NCBI RefSeq assembly: GCF_001039355.2
Contig: NW_019773625.1
Coordinates: 1,490,775 to 1,554,774, forward strand
Length of the DNA stretch: 64,000 bases
Direction of reading: 5' to 3'
Source of the DNA: Lingula anatina
Lineage: Eukaryota > Brachiopoda > Lingulata > Lingulida > Lingulidae
Below the pieces are notes generated by a model. That model did not search any database. It was not told the DNA's origin and saw nothing but the letters and a program-made list of their open reading frames with translations. The position numbers were made by a program, and so were the translations under genes. Numbering within the stretch: the stretch's first letter is position 1; each line of letters opens with the position of its first letter. Positions 34,070-47,400 of this stretch are shown one piece after another.

Positions 34070-35460
34070 ATACTTGGCATAAGATTTTCTTGGGGTAGAC
34101 GGCATTTTTCCCATACCTAACAATGGTTGATGAATCTTTTTCGTAATAGTTTTTTTTTGTAATAATATGATATTATATCTGAGATTTCAAAAAGTATCCA
34201 TCTATGGAGGTCATGTGGTCCATTGGCAAGCACAAAGTCTAGAAAAAATTACGATTTCTACCGTTTTGTAATCAAAGAAAAATATCCCACTTTAATGTCC
34301 GTATATAAAATGTACGATAATGATACGTTATATTAAAATACATAAAATTAAAGTATGTAACTACAACTTACTAACTTCAGATAATCGAAAGATCACAAGC
34401 AATGTCAAAACTAATCCATAAAAAGAATTCAATAAATATGGCTTGTATTCTTACACATTTATTACAGTAATGTACATTAAGTGATTTAGTATTCAAAACA
34501 TTTTCGTAAGAGGATCTCAATAAATTTTGATTGATTTATTNATTTTGATTGATTAATTCTTAAACAAGTATTAAACTAATGGACATTAAGTAATAAAAAA
34601 ATGATAACAACTATTCATTTTGGCCAAATATTTTCTTGGGGTAATTAAACGACAATTTTGCCATACCTAACAATGGTTAACGAATCTTTTTCGAAAAAGT
34701 TTGTTTTTTGTAATGATATCTTATTATATCTGAGATTTCAAAAGGAAGCCAACTATGGAGGTCAAGTGGTCCATTGGCAAGCAAAGATTCCAGAATAATT
34801 AGGATTTCTGCCTTTTTGTAACCAAAGAAAAATATTCCACATTAATGTCTGTATATAAAACGTACGATAAGGATACGTTATATTAAAATACACAAAATTT
34901 TGATTGATTAATTCTTAAACAAGTATTAAACTAATGGACATTAAGTAATAAAAAAATGATAACAACTATTCATTTTGGCCAAATATTTTCTTGGGGTAAT
35001 TAAACGACAATTTTGCCATACCTAACAATGGTTAACGAATCTTTTTCGAAAAAGTTTGTTTTTTGTAATGATATCTTATTATATCTGAGATTTCAAAAAG
35101 AAGCCAACTATGGAGGTCAAGTGGTCCATTGGCAAGCAAAGATTCCAGAATAATTAGGATTTCTACCTTTTTGTAACCAAAGAAAAATATTCCACATTAA
35201 TGTCTGTACATAAAATGTACGATAAGGATACGTTATATAAAATACACAAAATTAAAGTATGTTACTACAACTTACTCAACTTCAGATAATCGAAAGATCA
35301 CAAACAACGTCAAAAACTAATTCACAAAAAGAATTCAATAAATATAATTCAATAATTAATTCTGACACATTCATTAAAGTAAAGTACATTCATTAAGTGA
35401 TTAAGTATTCAAAACATTTTCGTAAGAAGATCTCAATAAATTCTGATTAATTAATTCTTA
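34070..35460. repeat. cluster of R1 repeats, including a near-identical tandem pair
   Basis: R1 copies lie at about 34070, 34600 and 34955. Segments starting 34542 and 34897 (about 355 bp each) are almost identical, differing at a few bases, so the tandem duplication is recent or an assembly effect next to the N at 34541. No genes. Confidence 0.8.
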
Positions 35461-38107
35461 AACAAGTATTAAACCAATGCACACTAATACCCCCTTTACA
35501 CTGGACGGCGTCCTTTCTGCGTCCTTTCTGCGACCATGAAATTTGGCATCGCTGTGGTCTTAATAAGGAAGCACGAGCATTGAATTTGTATCAGAATGAA
35601 TGCTTTATGATCGGCCAGTTATCGTAACGTAAAGTATTTTAACTTTTTAACTCTTAAATGGGGCCGTACTGCTGGACGCAGAAAGGACGCCGTCCAGTGT
35701 AAAGGGGCCCTAAGTAATAAAAAAAGGATAACAACTGTTCATTTTGACCTAATATTTTCTTGGGGTAAACGACAATTTTCCCATACCTAACAGTGGTTGA
35801 CGAATCTTTTTCGATAAAGATGTTTTTTTTTCTTTTTTTTTTTTGTAATGATATCTTATTATATCTGAGATTTCGAAAATTAGCCATCTATGGAGGCCAT
35901 GTGGTCCATTGGCAAGCAGAGATTCCAGAATAATTGCGATTTCTACCGTTTTGGTGGAAAATAGAATTTACTGTATTTCCATGAGTTGTTTACAATATAT
36001 TTATTTATATTTTCTCGTAAAAAGAGTTGCTATCCCTTTAATTTTTAAAAACCTTATAGGTCAAAAGGTCTCGATAAATTGTATAATGAATCAACTATAA
36101 TACATGCATTAAACTATTGAACTATCCTCTATACGTTATTTGCGCAATTCCCCGTAAACACTGCCTATACGTCTCCTCTTATACCAACATACAAGTTTGT
36201 GGTCACCCCCTTCACTCCTTCACCCCCGCCACTACATGTATGAGTAGAGCTAGTGCTCCCTACATGTACATATATAAAGCCCGAGTGTCCTTTATCAATA
36301 ATATATATTTGTGTCATTTATTCGTTTATTTTACGACGCAGTTTGTAGCCTATACCCACGATTCTAACTTGTTAGTGCAGGTGTATATCAGCAAAGGTAT
36401 CTGAATCTGAACCCTACTGTCCGGACAGTGAGTACCCCGCCCCACCAGCTCTCCCAGCAGTCTCACCTTCAATCCCACTTCCGGTTCCGGTTTGTCCTCT
36501 TCTCCTTTCCCCTCTTGCCTTTCTGAACTTCATATTATCACTTCCTTCAATTACTTTACTTGGACCTTTTTCAATCGCTCTCTCTTCGACCCACCTAACG
36601 GCGTGCACGGCGTTGCGCTTCAATCGTCGGTGCCTTTTCCAGAAGCAATTTAGGTTTCTTCGCATGGGTCTTGTGTGTCGATCAATAGATAAGCAATCTG
36701 AGATCACGACGCTGCCGGCGAGAAATAGCAAGNATTCTGACACATTCATTAAAGTAAAGTACATTCATTAAGTGATTAAGTATTCAAAACATTTTCGTAA
36801 GAAGATCTCAATAAATTCTGATTAATTAATTCTTAAACAAGTATTAAACCAATGCACACTAATACCCCCTTTACACTGGACGGCGTCCTTTCTGCGTCCT
36901 TTCTGCGACCATGAAATTTGGCATCGCTGTGGTCTTAATAAGGAAGCACGAGCATTGAATTTGTATCAGAATGAATGCTTTATGATCGGCCAGTTATCGT
37001 AACGTAAAGTATTTTAACTTTTTAACTCTTAAATGGGGCCGTACTGCTGGACGCAGAAAGGACGCCGTCCAGTGTAAAGGGGCCCTAAGTAATAAAAAAA
37101 GGATAACAACTGTTCATTTTGACCTAATATTTTCTTGGGGTAAACGACAATTTTCCCATACCTAACAGTGGTTGACGAATCTTTTTCGATAAAGATGTTT
37201 TTTTTTCTTTTTTTTTTTTGTAATGATATCTTATTATATCTGAGATTTCGAAAATTAGCCATCTATGGAGGCCATGTGGTCCATTGGCAAGCAGAGATTC
37301 CAGAATAATTGCGATTTCTACCGTTTTGGTGGAAAATAGAATTTACTGTATTTCCATGAGTTGTTTACAATATATTTATTTATATTTTCTCGTAAAAAGA
37401 GTTGCTATCCCTTTAATTTTTAAAAACCTTATAGGTCAAAAGGTCTCGATAAATTGTATAATGAATCAACTATAATACATGCATTAAACTATTGAACTAT
37501 CCTCTATACGTTATTTGCGCAATTCCCCGTAAACACTGCCTATACGTCTCCTCTTATACCAACATACAAGTTTGTGGTCACCCCCTTCACTCCTTCACCC
37601 CCGCCACTACATGTATGAGTAGAGCTAGTGCTCCCTACATGTACATATATAAAGCCCGAGTGTCCTTTATCAATAATATATATTTGTGTCATTTATTCGT
37701 TTATTTTACGACGCAGTTTGTAGCCTATACCCACGATTCTAACTTGTTAGTGCAGGTGTATATCAGCAAAGGTATCTGAATCTGAACCCTACTGTCCGGA
37801 CAGTGAGTACCCCGCCCCACCAGCTCTCCCAGCAGTCTCACCTTCAATCCCACTTCCGGTTCCGGTTTGTCCTCTTCTCCTTTCCCCTCTTGCCTTTCTG
37901 AACTTCATATTATCACTTCCTTCAATTACTTTACTTGGACCTTTTTCAATCGCTCTCTCTTCGACCCACCTAACGGCGTGCACGGCGTTGCGCTTCAATC
38001 GTCGGTGCCTTTTCCAGAAGCAATTTAGGTTTCTTCGCATGGGTCTTGTGTGTCGATCAATAGATAAGCAATCTGAGATCACGACGCTGCCGGCGAGAAA
38101 TAGCAAG
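35359..38107. repeat. exact 1,374-bp direct repeat around the N at 36733 (assembly artefact)
   Basis: 35359-36732 and 36734-38107 appear identical (offset 1375), and each ends at the same 'tagcaag'. Two overlapping contigs were placed end to end with one N. The partial lectin tail at 36414-36732 is therefore a second print of 37789-38107 and not a third gene. Confidence 0.93.
35491..35710. mobile_element. TTTACACTGGACGGCG MITE, copy 1
   Basis: Ends 'tttacactggacggcgtcct' and 'ggacgccgtccagtgtaaa' are inverted repeats. TAA flanks both sides, and the matching place in copy A (about 14335) reads 'cacactaagtaat' without the insert. A 3-bp TAA/TTA duplication suggests the PIF/Harbinger group. Duplicated artefactually at 36866-37085. 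Confidence 0.85.
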
Positions 38108-38216
38108 AACAAAATACCTGTGATACCGTAGACCGGTCCCTGTGGTGACTCTTTGGGTGGTGTCGTTTTCCTTGAAGGCTTTGGCATGGCAAATGCGCTC
38201 TTCACCTCAGATTGGT
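37789..38216 (-). CDS. lectin B last exon: transmembrane helix and cytoplasmic tail
   Basis: '[18 protein letters not shown]', stem '[12 protein letters not shown]', helix '[16 protein letters not shown]', then '[19 protein letters not shown]' and a basic, tyrosine-free tail to TAG. Same length as A (428 nt). Confidence 0.85.
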
Positions 38217-38442
38217 CTGTGAAATTAAAGAATATGTAAATATACAATTTGATATATAATTTGAATGAACTCCCTATGAAGTGTTCTGAAGAACAATTCA
38301 TATAAAGATTAATTGTTCTTAAAGTCGATACTGGATTTTTACCGTCTAATTTCACTTCATTATACATCTCAGGAAACCGTTAATACAGGATTATACAAAT
38401 GTACTAGTACATGGTATTATACTTGTTTTAATTACTAGCACA

Positions 38443-38497
<55 letters not shown>

Positions 38498-41400
38498 ATG
38501 TTTCCACAAATACGATAAAATGGAAACACATCTAACTATTTCAATTATAAATGTTACTCAACTGTAACATTCCATCAGCTCAGGCTCCCAGTGGCCGTGG
38601 CCATAACACGTGGCTACCCGCTGGCGCCCCCCCGTGGAAAACACTTTATCGTCTCTGCACCAGTACCGAATCTTGGTGCCATAGCTTGTACTGTTGTAGG
38701 GTTCTACATCCACGCTTGAAGAGTTCAGTAACTGATCAGTTGGACAGGTGACCACTGTAAAGATAAATTACCGTTTAAAACCAATACTTAATCGATTGAA
38801 AGACAACCATGACTAATACTTTCGTAATCAACGCACTTGTTTTTGTTTTGTGGACTTCTTGATTAAGATGCATGTCTGTCATCATGTCTAAATGATGCTT
38901 TACATGTAGACACACCCCTCTTAATTTCATGTTGCTGAACTGCCATGTTGATGAAACGTGTAATAATTACATTTACAAGTATCCGGTCTCCACGTGCCGT
39001 TCTGGGAACATGTCAACGCCTTTGTTCTTGTTTTATCATTAAACCTGTAGCCGTCTTTGCACCGGGCCATCAGCGTGGTGTTTTCACTGAACATGATCTT
39101 GTTACTCATTGAATCGAAAGATTCTGTGTCCGCTAGGGGAGCTCCAGAAAGATTAGCCTTGGATATGTTCAGGACGGACAGAGAGTCAACCGCAAAAGGC
39201 AGGGCACAGCTGGCCACAGAGACGTTGGGCGTGACTTCTGTAAAGGTTGGCGTGATTTCAACGGCGGAAGTCGTGGTTTCATAGTCGGAGGACGTAGAGT
39301 AAGCGGAGCTTAGCGGAGCTGCTGTCAACATCGGGATGGTTTTGTTGGCTTGAGATGCGGTTTCGTCGACTGTAGCCGTGGTTTGGTTGATAGGTTGTGT
39401 ATTTCTGGTGACAGGTGGTGTGGTTTCGCCGGCTCTTGTTATGGTTTCGGTGACATTCCGCGTTGTTTCGTCCACTGTAGGCGTGGTCTCCGTGACGAGA
39501 GACGCGTTCTCGGTGACTGCGGGCGTGGTCTCGGTTACTGTGGGCGTGGTCTCAGTGATTGTGGGCGTGGTCTCGGTGACGGTGGATGTGGTCTTGGTGA
39601 CTATGGTGACTGTAGGCGTGGTCTCAGTGACGGTGGGAGTGGTCTCACTGACTGCGGGCGTGGTCTCGGTGAGTGTAGGCTGGGTGTCAGAGACACTGGA
39701 AATTGGGATTTGACTGGTGGTGCTGTCGCTGTTTGCCACGGAGTCACATCTGCTGGTATTATATGTTCCTGAAATTCAAACAAACCAAACAGAAATATCT
39801 TTTTAAAATACTTTCACTCTGAATTTAGAAAAAGTTTCTTTTATTGTGCATATGATTATAGATAGATTTTTCTCCTAAGATACATGTCAATCAGAGTGAA
39901 AAAGAATTCAGCACTATAAAAATATATATATTTACATATACCCCCGTATAATTAAGACTAACAAACCAATCAACTTGATGCCATACAGGATAATCAATGA
40001 AAAAAACACCAATCCAAAAAATTGCTTTTGTAATGCTTAATGTTCTTAGGCGTGTTTCAAACAGTCACTGCATAGCTATGGTTGATTTTTTTTTTTTTTG
40101 GGGGGGGGGGGCAAAACAAAATAAATTAAAAATGTGTCATTGCAAAAGTGAGCGCGCAATCCTGTACAACAAGACAGGAATGGCTCCTAAGAATGACAGT
40201 CGAAGAAATGTTAATGCTTTAAATTGTAGTCCAAGTAATGGTAGTCCTAGAATGGAAGTCCGAGATCCCATTAAACGGTACAGGTTAGGGTTAGTCGGAG
40301 TATTTGGTTTAGTTTAGGGGACGAATGTCAACTGTACAAAGTAACTGGGAACGGACTGCGGTTCCCAGCAGACTACCATTTCTGACACAGTTTAGTATTT
40401 ACTATACCTAAAACACAGGTGTACTTGACTTCAAGGTACGTGTAATCTCCAGGGCATTCATTGTGGAATGATGAATTCATTAATGATATAGACCCGGAGG
40501 TAGCATTCTCAAACACTTCGACAACTTGTTGGTAATTTTGGGTCAAATAGCAGGCTGTAATAGAATTATTCTGGGTGCCTGAAGACGTGCACATGGGCCC
40601 TGGTAGCTCACTTCCGTACAAGGCGTCCACTATATGAATGGTAGAGTTAACCGGACACGTGATGGTAAGATTATCTTGTAGACATGCTCTTGCGGTATTG
40701 TATCTGTCTGAAAATGAATACGATCGGCATCGTGGCGTCAACCATGTGGATGACGTTTAGGTTGTATATTAGCACGTAAATGCAATGATTGATTTTCTAC
40801 CCAATCGTCCGAACATTGATAAATAGGATCTGTGCATTTTCGTTACACGGAAATTGATTACGCCATAATCTACAGCATGAAAAAATCTTGATAGTCTCTA
40901 CTTCAATGCACTGCATGCATGTTAGTAACTTATTACTTAAACCATAAGGCGTACGCGAGAAAAAAAAATACCATCGGAAGCACTGAATGTGTTCAATAGC
41001 AAACCTCTTGATCAGGACAGGTAATAAGGTCAGTGACCAGAACGTCTGTGTGTATTTTTTGTTTTGTATAATTTAAATAAAACGTGAGCATAACAGGAAA
41101 TGTAATATACCGTACTTTAATGCTTATCACAAAACGTACCATAAACGCAAACGAACTTGTGGTTTTGGTCACAATGCCATAGTTGAAATGTACCATCAGC
41201 AGTCAGCTGGAAACAATATGAATTCCCACCTGGAAGAGTAAAACCGATGTTGATCAACCAGTTTTCCATACACTGTCACGTCTTTGGTGTTGTAATAACA
41301 GTGCCCGGTTTATGATATTCAGTATAAAATTATTTTGCATTTAAAGCAATTGTTGTATTAAATCTTTCCTCTACTCTCCACAAAAAAAGCATTTTTCTAA

Positions 41401-44400
41401 CACCCTGATACCATTCTTTGACCAAGTTTTGCTAAGCTGGTTAAATTATAAAAACAATTCTATACTGAAAGCATACCGAGAAGTTCCGTTTCTTTTGTGG
41501 CGAGGGAACATTTGTGATGTACATATGTGTAGGAAATATTTTTACTTTAACTTGTGTTTAATTTTCTTTCATGTGCCATTTTTTTTTTTTTTTTTTTNNN
41601 NNNNNNNNNNNNNNNNNNNNNNNNNNNNNNNNNNNNNNNNNNNNNNNNNNNNNNNNNNNNNNNNNNNNNNNNNNNNNNNNNNNNNNNNNNNNNNNNNNNN
41701 NNNNNNNNNNNNNNNNNNNNNNNNNNNNNNNNNNNNNNNNNNNNNNNNNNNNNNNNNNNNNNNNNNNNNNNNNNNNNNNNNNNNNNNNNNNNNNNNNNNN
41801 NNNNNNNNNNNNNNNNNNNNNNNNNNNNNNNNNNNNNNNNNNNNNNNNNNNNNNNNNNNNNNNNNNNNNNNNNNNNNNNNNNNNNNNNNNNNNNNNNNNN
41901 NNNNNNNNNNNNNNNNNNNNNNNNNNNNNNNNNNNNNNNNNNNNNNNNNNNNNNNNNNNNNNNNNNNNNNNNNNNNNNNNNNNNNNNNNNNNNNNNNNNN
42001 NNNNNNNNNNNNNNNNNNNTGGGGGGGGGTGTGACGGAATAGATAAAATATCCCAATACCTTTCGCCACGTTCATAAGTGCCATATCTAAAACGTTTATT
42101 GAATACTGGGAAGGGATGTATATTCTGTCTTTTGAAAACTGTTTATAAACTGCAACATATCCCAATTAAGCACACTTTGACGCTCAAGCTTTTGACACAG
42201 TTCAGCTTTTGGTTAGAATTTTCCCATCTTGAAAAAGAACATCAACTATTCTAATACCCTTACGTGCAATAAATTGCGAAATTTCATTAAAGAGTAATTA
42301 GCCTGCCAAATTATTTGTGACATTTAAAAATATCGACCTACCAGTAAGAACTTCTCCATCCGTATCCTGACAAAATTGCTGCGGATTACTTGTGCTGTCA
42401 CCAGATTTGAGCCAGTAACAATGACGGTCGTTACAGTAATGAATGTCATCATTGGTTTTCCATGCAAAATAATCTGAAAATGTAATCATCATGGTTCGTC
42501 ATCAACAAGAATAACATTATTATGTTTATTTACAGTATATGTACATAACAAACGCATCAATATAAATATATGTATAAAACGAATGCACAATACTATTGCG
42601 TGTAAGTAGATGCCGTGCTACTGAGAGAGAGAGAGAGAGAGAGAGAGGGCAACAGAGAGAGTATTTAGCTGTCTTGACGTGTGCATATGTTTTTATTCTA
42701 CTGGTTTAAGTTTTCAACGGCTACTAAATGGCTAATGAAATATACCGCAGTTTTTTAATGTCATCAGTGGCTGTATAACTTGCATTAAAAAATGTTTATA
42801 CAAACCAAATGTACAATACAATCACACTAAGGTATCGATACAGAGTGAGTATTTAGCTGTCTTTACAAGACCATAATACAATTTTGAAGTTTTCCGCCAT
42901 TCGGAGGCTGCTAAATGACCAATTAATTATGAGATACCTACCACAACGTTTCTTAATGAAATAATGCGTATCTCCAGGAACTATTTTGTCTGTCTTATGA
43001 TGTAAATAGCAACGTTGTATGGGTATGTTAAAAGTGGCACCCTTGCATCTGATGTCACGAAGACATTCTTTTTCGCACTCATGAACGTTTGTCATGAACA
43101 GTTCACGTAGGTTAAACCCATCGTTCCGGTAGCCTGCTTGTATTGTTGAATAACAATCTAAAAATAATGTATGCTGGTATTTATTTTGTAAATACATATT
43201 GTTTGTTCATACAAATGCCCAAGTCACAATCGAGAATATTGTTCATTCCCCATATTCAACCGAGAATCCAACCTGTATTACAGGGTATACAAGAAAGAAA
43301 AATGCATATTCCCAGACTGGTTGGGATAGTTCTAATGTAATTACACCTAGAAAATCAATTCAAGATTGCATACAAATCACGATGGCAACATGCAAATTAC
43401 TTACAATGCTGGCGCATGCAAATATAATTCTTGGTCACATTGCAGGGGGAGTTCTGCCAACCCCACTTTCCGTCGTTAAACTTTAAAGAAACGCAGAGCC
43501 TCCCTTTTACACAATCTGGCTGGCCTGGGCCCCAATGTACCTCTTCAACATTATTCCCTAGGGGAAATAAATGTTTTTAATCCAAGGATGTGGCTCTCAC
43601 TGAACTGATACTGATACTGATACTGGTTAAGCGTTTTTAGTTTTAAATTTATAAATGAGGATATAACATTTTGAGATTTTAATTCACCCAATCGGTATAC
43701 CTAATGAAGAAATTTGAGTAAAATTATCTGGCCGTTTGTTTGTCTGTTCTTCAGTCTGTCTGCTTGTCTTTCCGTCTGTCTGTCCATCTGTCTGCCTGCC
43801 TGCCTGCACGCCTGTCTGTCTGTGTATCAGTCTTAATCGCAAGGGCATGAGCTTATATTTGCGTACCAGTTACATGTTTTAGTTCGAATGTCTTACCTGA
43901 CAACCACTGCCAATACTCAGTAAAATGTTCTCTCCTTGCTCCTATCCAGAATTCAATATCTGCGTGATCAAACTTTGTTATGATGGCTGAGATAAAATCA
44001 TTCATGTACTGGTCGTGGATTTCTGCCAACATGCCGTTGTATTGACTTTCACAACGCCTTCCTGCCTCGAACCACGTGAGATTATCTTCGACGATATGAA
44101 AGGAGTAGTCTAGCTGGTATCTTGCTTGTGCTGAATTAGAAAAATTAATGTCAATATAAGATGGGGATTTTTTCAACTATTTTTACATGATATTTAAGGG
44201 CCGATTAAGAATGTGTTCATCTCGCTTTGCCCCTACCAAAGGCTTTGCCATTACGACACGGTACTTTGCCCTTTTTAACCAAAGCATTATAAAGCATTCC
44301 ATTAAAAACAAATGCTTGACTTTAATGAAGAAAAAAGCTAGCACTTACTTGCATACACGTATTAAGCTTAAAGTTGGGTATAAACTGTTTATGATCACGT

Positions 44401-47400
44401 TATGACATACACAGTTAGGCAAGAACCACTCTGGAGAGCAAACACCAGAGGCTCTCCATGGAGGACGTCACTTGCTTTCTAGCATGCTGGAGCCCAGCAA
44501 CGTTCATGTTGAACTGTCTCTACCATTGGTAGGCTTCAACAACTGGACCAATGTTCGGATTTTTGGCTACTTTTGTCTTGAGTGCTTGCTGTGCATTAAT
44601 ACACAAATCTTAACAAAACAAACAAACAAAAAATAGCCGTAGAGTTTGGGGCCCGCTGAAAGGGCACGAACATTTTTGATATTTTAGAGGGAGAACGGTG
44701 CCATTCGGTACGGTTTAGAACTGTGACTCAACAAGTGTTTTTTTTTTTCAGAAATCGAAGGGGGGGGGGATCAGGACCCCCCTGACAACACCCTTAAATA
44801 CGCCACTGGTCGGGTTTACCAACATGCCTGTTTACCTTGACAACTATAGTTAATCTGTAGGTACTTGAAGGTTCCTTCACAAGGATCCTGATCGAATGTT
44901 GACCTACTTGCTACCACAGAACAGGACTGCTGACCTTCGCATGCTTCAGACACAACGCTGTAGGAATTGCTGGCGTTGCAGCCTGTGTTGGACATAGCAG
45001 TGTGCTTACACGTCAAATTGTTGGTCCGGCCATACAAAGCGTCCACAATATGGATGACATGGTTAGAGGGACACCGTGGTGCTGCTGTCTTCTGTTCGCA
45101 CGCAACCTCGATGCTGTAGCTCTCTACATTAAAATGTAACAGTAAATATGCGCATTATGCCAGTAGACAAGCAAATCATCACCATTTAACCCGACCACAT
45201 ACAGGTACCACCAAACAGTTTCAAATAATGTACCCTGAAGAAAAGACACAGAGTTTCGTTTCATTTATTACGAACTGTAAGGGACGGATAAACAGGTCAA
45301 GTGTAAGACCATATATTAAAAGAAGGTGCGGTTTTAGTATTTTTTCAACTGACTGAGTGATTTTGATATTTAAATATAGTAGTAACTGATAATAGTAATC
45401 TGTAAGCGTTCCATGGAATGTACACAACTATACTCTAGTTTATTAGACTTAATTAATTTCAAAAACAAATGGATTTGAAGCGGGTGTAGTAAAGAAATGC
45501 GAAGAAAGGGGAATACTCTGTAGCAACCCCGCCCCTCCCCCACCTCCCTAGCTTTTTTTCGCTTACGGCAGATGCGACTGGAAAAAGAGGGGAGAGGCTA
45601 AACCGCCATTCCCATTTACTGTCTTTCTCCTACGCAATTCAGCCACACAATGAATTATTTCCACAGGTTCCAAGGTGTCTCTCATGGCTAAATCAACTCA
45701 AAACATTGATCACTGGCCTCACATACGTGTTCATTGTGATAAAAGAATAATAAAAAAAGGGACATGAACTACGTTATGCATACCACATACGGGCTCCTGG
45801 CCGCTCCATGTCCCGTTATCCTGACACACCCGCACGAGGTCGCCCTTTGTCCGCGAGGTACCAGTAACACACGTGTAGGTGATATTGTCCCCTATGTGTA
45901 AACCGCCGACCACCTGACAGACGTTGGCAGGCGTTGCGGGAAGAGGACAGCGTTCAACTGGAACAAAAATGTCAAGCATCAAGGGCTTAAGTTAATAAAA
46001 CTGTTCCTATAGATACACGCTTTTGGCAAAACTTTATTCCGACGACCCGTGTAAATTTTGACTGCAACAAAATGCGGGTTTAAAATGAGCTGTAATAACC
46101 GCCCTTTTTCCAAAGGTCATCAACGAATGTGCAGGTGTCAAATGATCGTGCAGCCACCTTTGCTACCCCCCCCCCCCCCTTTACACGGCGTTCTTTCTCC
46201 GTCCCGTAGTAAGGCCCCGTTTAAGATTAACAATAATGATACTGGCCGATCATTGAGCATAAATTTTGCAACCAAAGCGATGCTTGTGCCTCCTTTCTTC
46301 GACAACACAGCGATGCCAGTTTCATGGTCGCACAAAGAACGCAGAAGGACGCCGCCCAGTGTAAAAGGGGTTTAAACAGTTTTGAGGAGTTTTTATGGTC
46401 ACGACGAGCGTAAAAAAAAAAGTCAATTCGCGACAGATTAAAGAGAAGTGCTTCCGAAAGCCTATATAAATTTGATAATATTTCAATTTGATTTAATAAA
46501 ATAAATTTTACTTTGACTGATATCTATTATCAACGGACAACTTTCTGTTGAAAACCTGTAGCTTACAGGTTACCTGTGTAGCTAGAAAAAAAGGCCAACA
46601 TATAAGCTAGATGCTTCGGGCCTGAAAAATGGTTTTATTTCTTCGGTAATCTATACTTGACACGGGGTGCGAAAAATAAAGAATACTTTCAATCAAATAG
46701 GTGATTTTGAAGGTTTAAGAACAAACTTTCTTTTCATAATCACAATTGAAAAATATTATTTTCTTTACTATTTCGGCAAATTTATTATGTTGGTGGTTTG
46801 GGGGCGATCATATTTCTCTATATATTGCACTGAGAGTAGTATAATTTGCCCTGTTTATGAAAAGGTATTTCTAATTATATAACCGTCATAAGAAGTTGCA
46901 CTCATATACACTTCAATGTATGCCTTAATGCTGCCCTTCATTGATGATCCAGAATTGTTATTTTCGATATTTGATGGGCAGCATTACGGCATTTATTGGA
47001 GTGTTGCTTCATATGACAAATATAACTTTTAATGGACAGGACAAATTGTATTATTTTCAGTGCACTATAAAGAGAAATATGATCGACCAAAGACCACCAA
47101 CACAGTAAATTTACCGCAAGTTTCAATTATGATTCTGCAAAGATTGTTTGTTCCTTAACCTTCAAAATCATTTATCATATTGAAAGTAATATTGTTGGTT
47201 GATTCTGAGTTTTCGGGATTCAAGTCACTTGTGAAATAACGTAATCACCAATAAAATATTGACAACAAGACTAAAATGTCCGTTTTTGCACCTTTCGCTG
47301 ACTTAAATAGCGCCCTGTATTAATGTCACGACCCATTGGTTTTATAGGACGACCACCTTGAAATAAACCGTCATGCATCATAATCCAGTGTCAAACCGAG

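Larger units (their letters stand above)
33131..34290. other. spacer between duplicated blocks: tandem tRNA-Glu repeat units
   Basis: Three tRNA-Glu-like units about 300 bp apart (33378, 33675, 33988) are joined by related spacers containing 'gttgaaattatcccag'. The same spacer precedes the tRNA-Glu at 6405. The part 33140-33370 shows nothing recognisable. Confidence 0.7.

Noticed and set aside
36414-36732. A third lectin tail exon
   Set aside because: It is an exact copy of 37789-38107 and ends at an N; part of the 1,374-bp assembly duplication.
41429-42165. Long frames across the N run at 41598-42019
   Set aside because: They consist of gap characters only.
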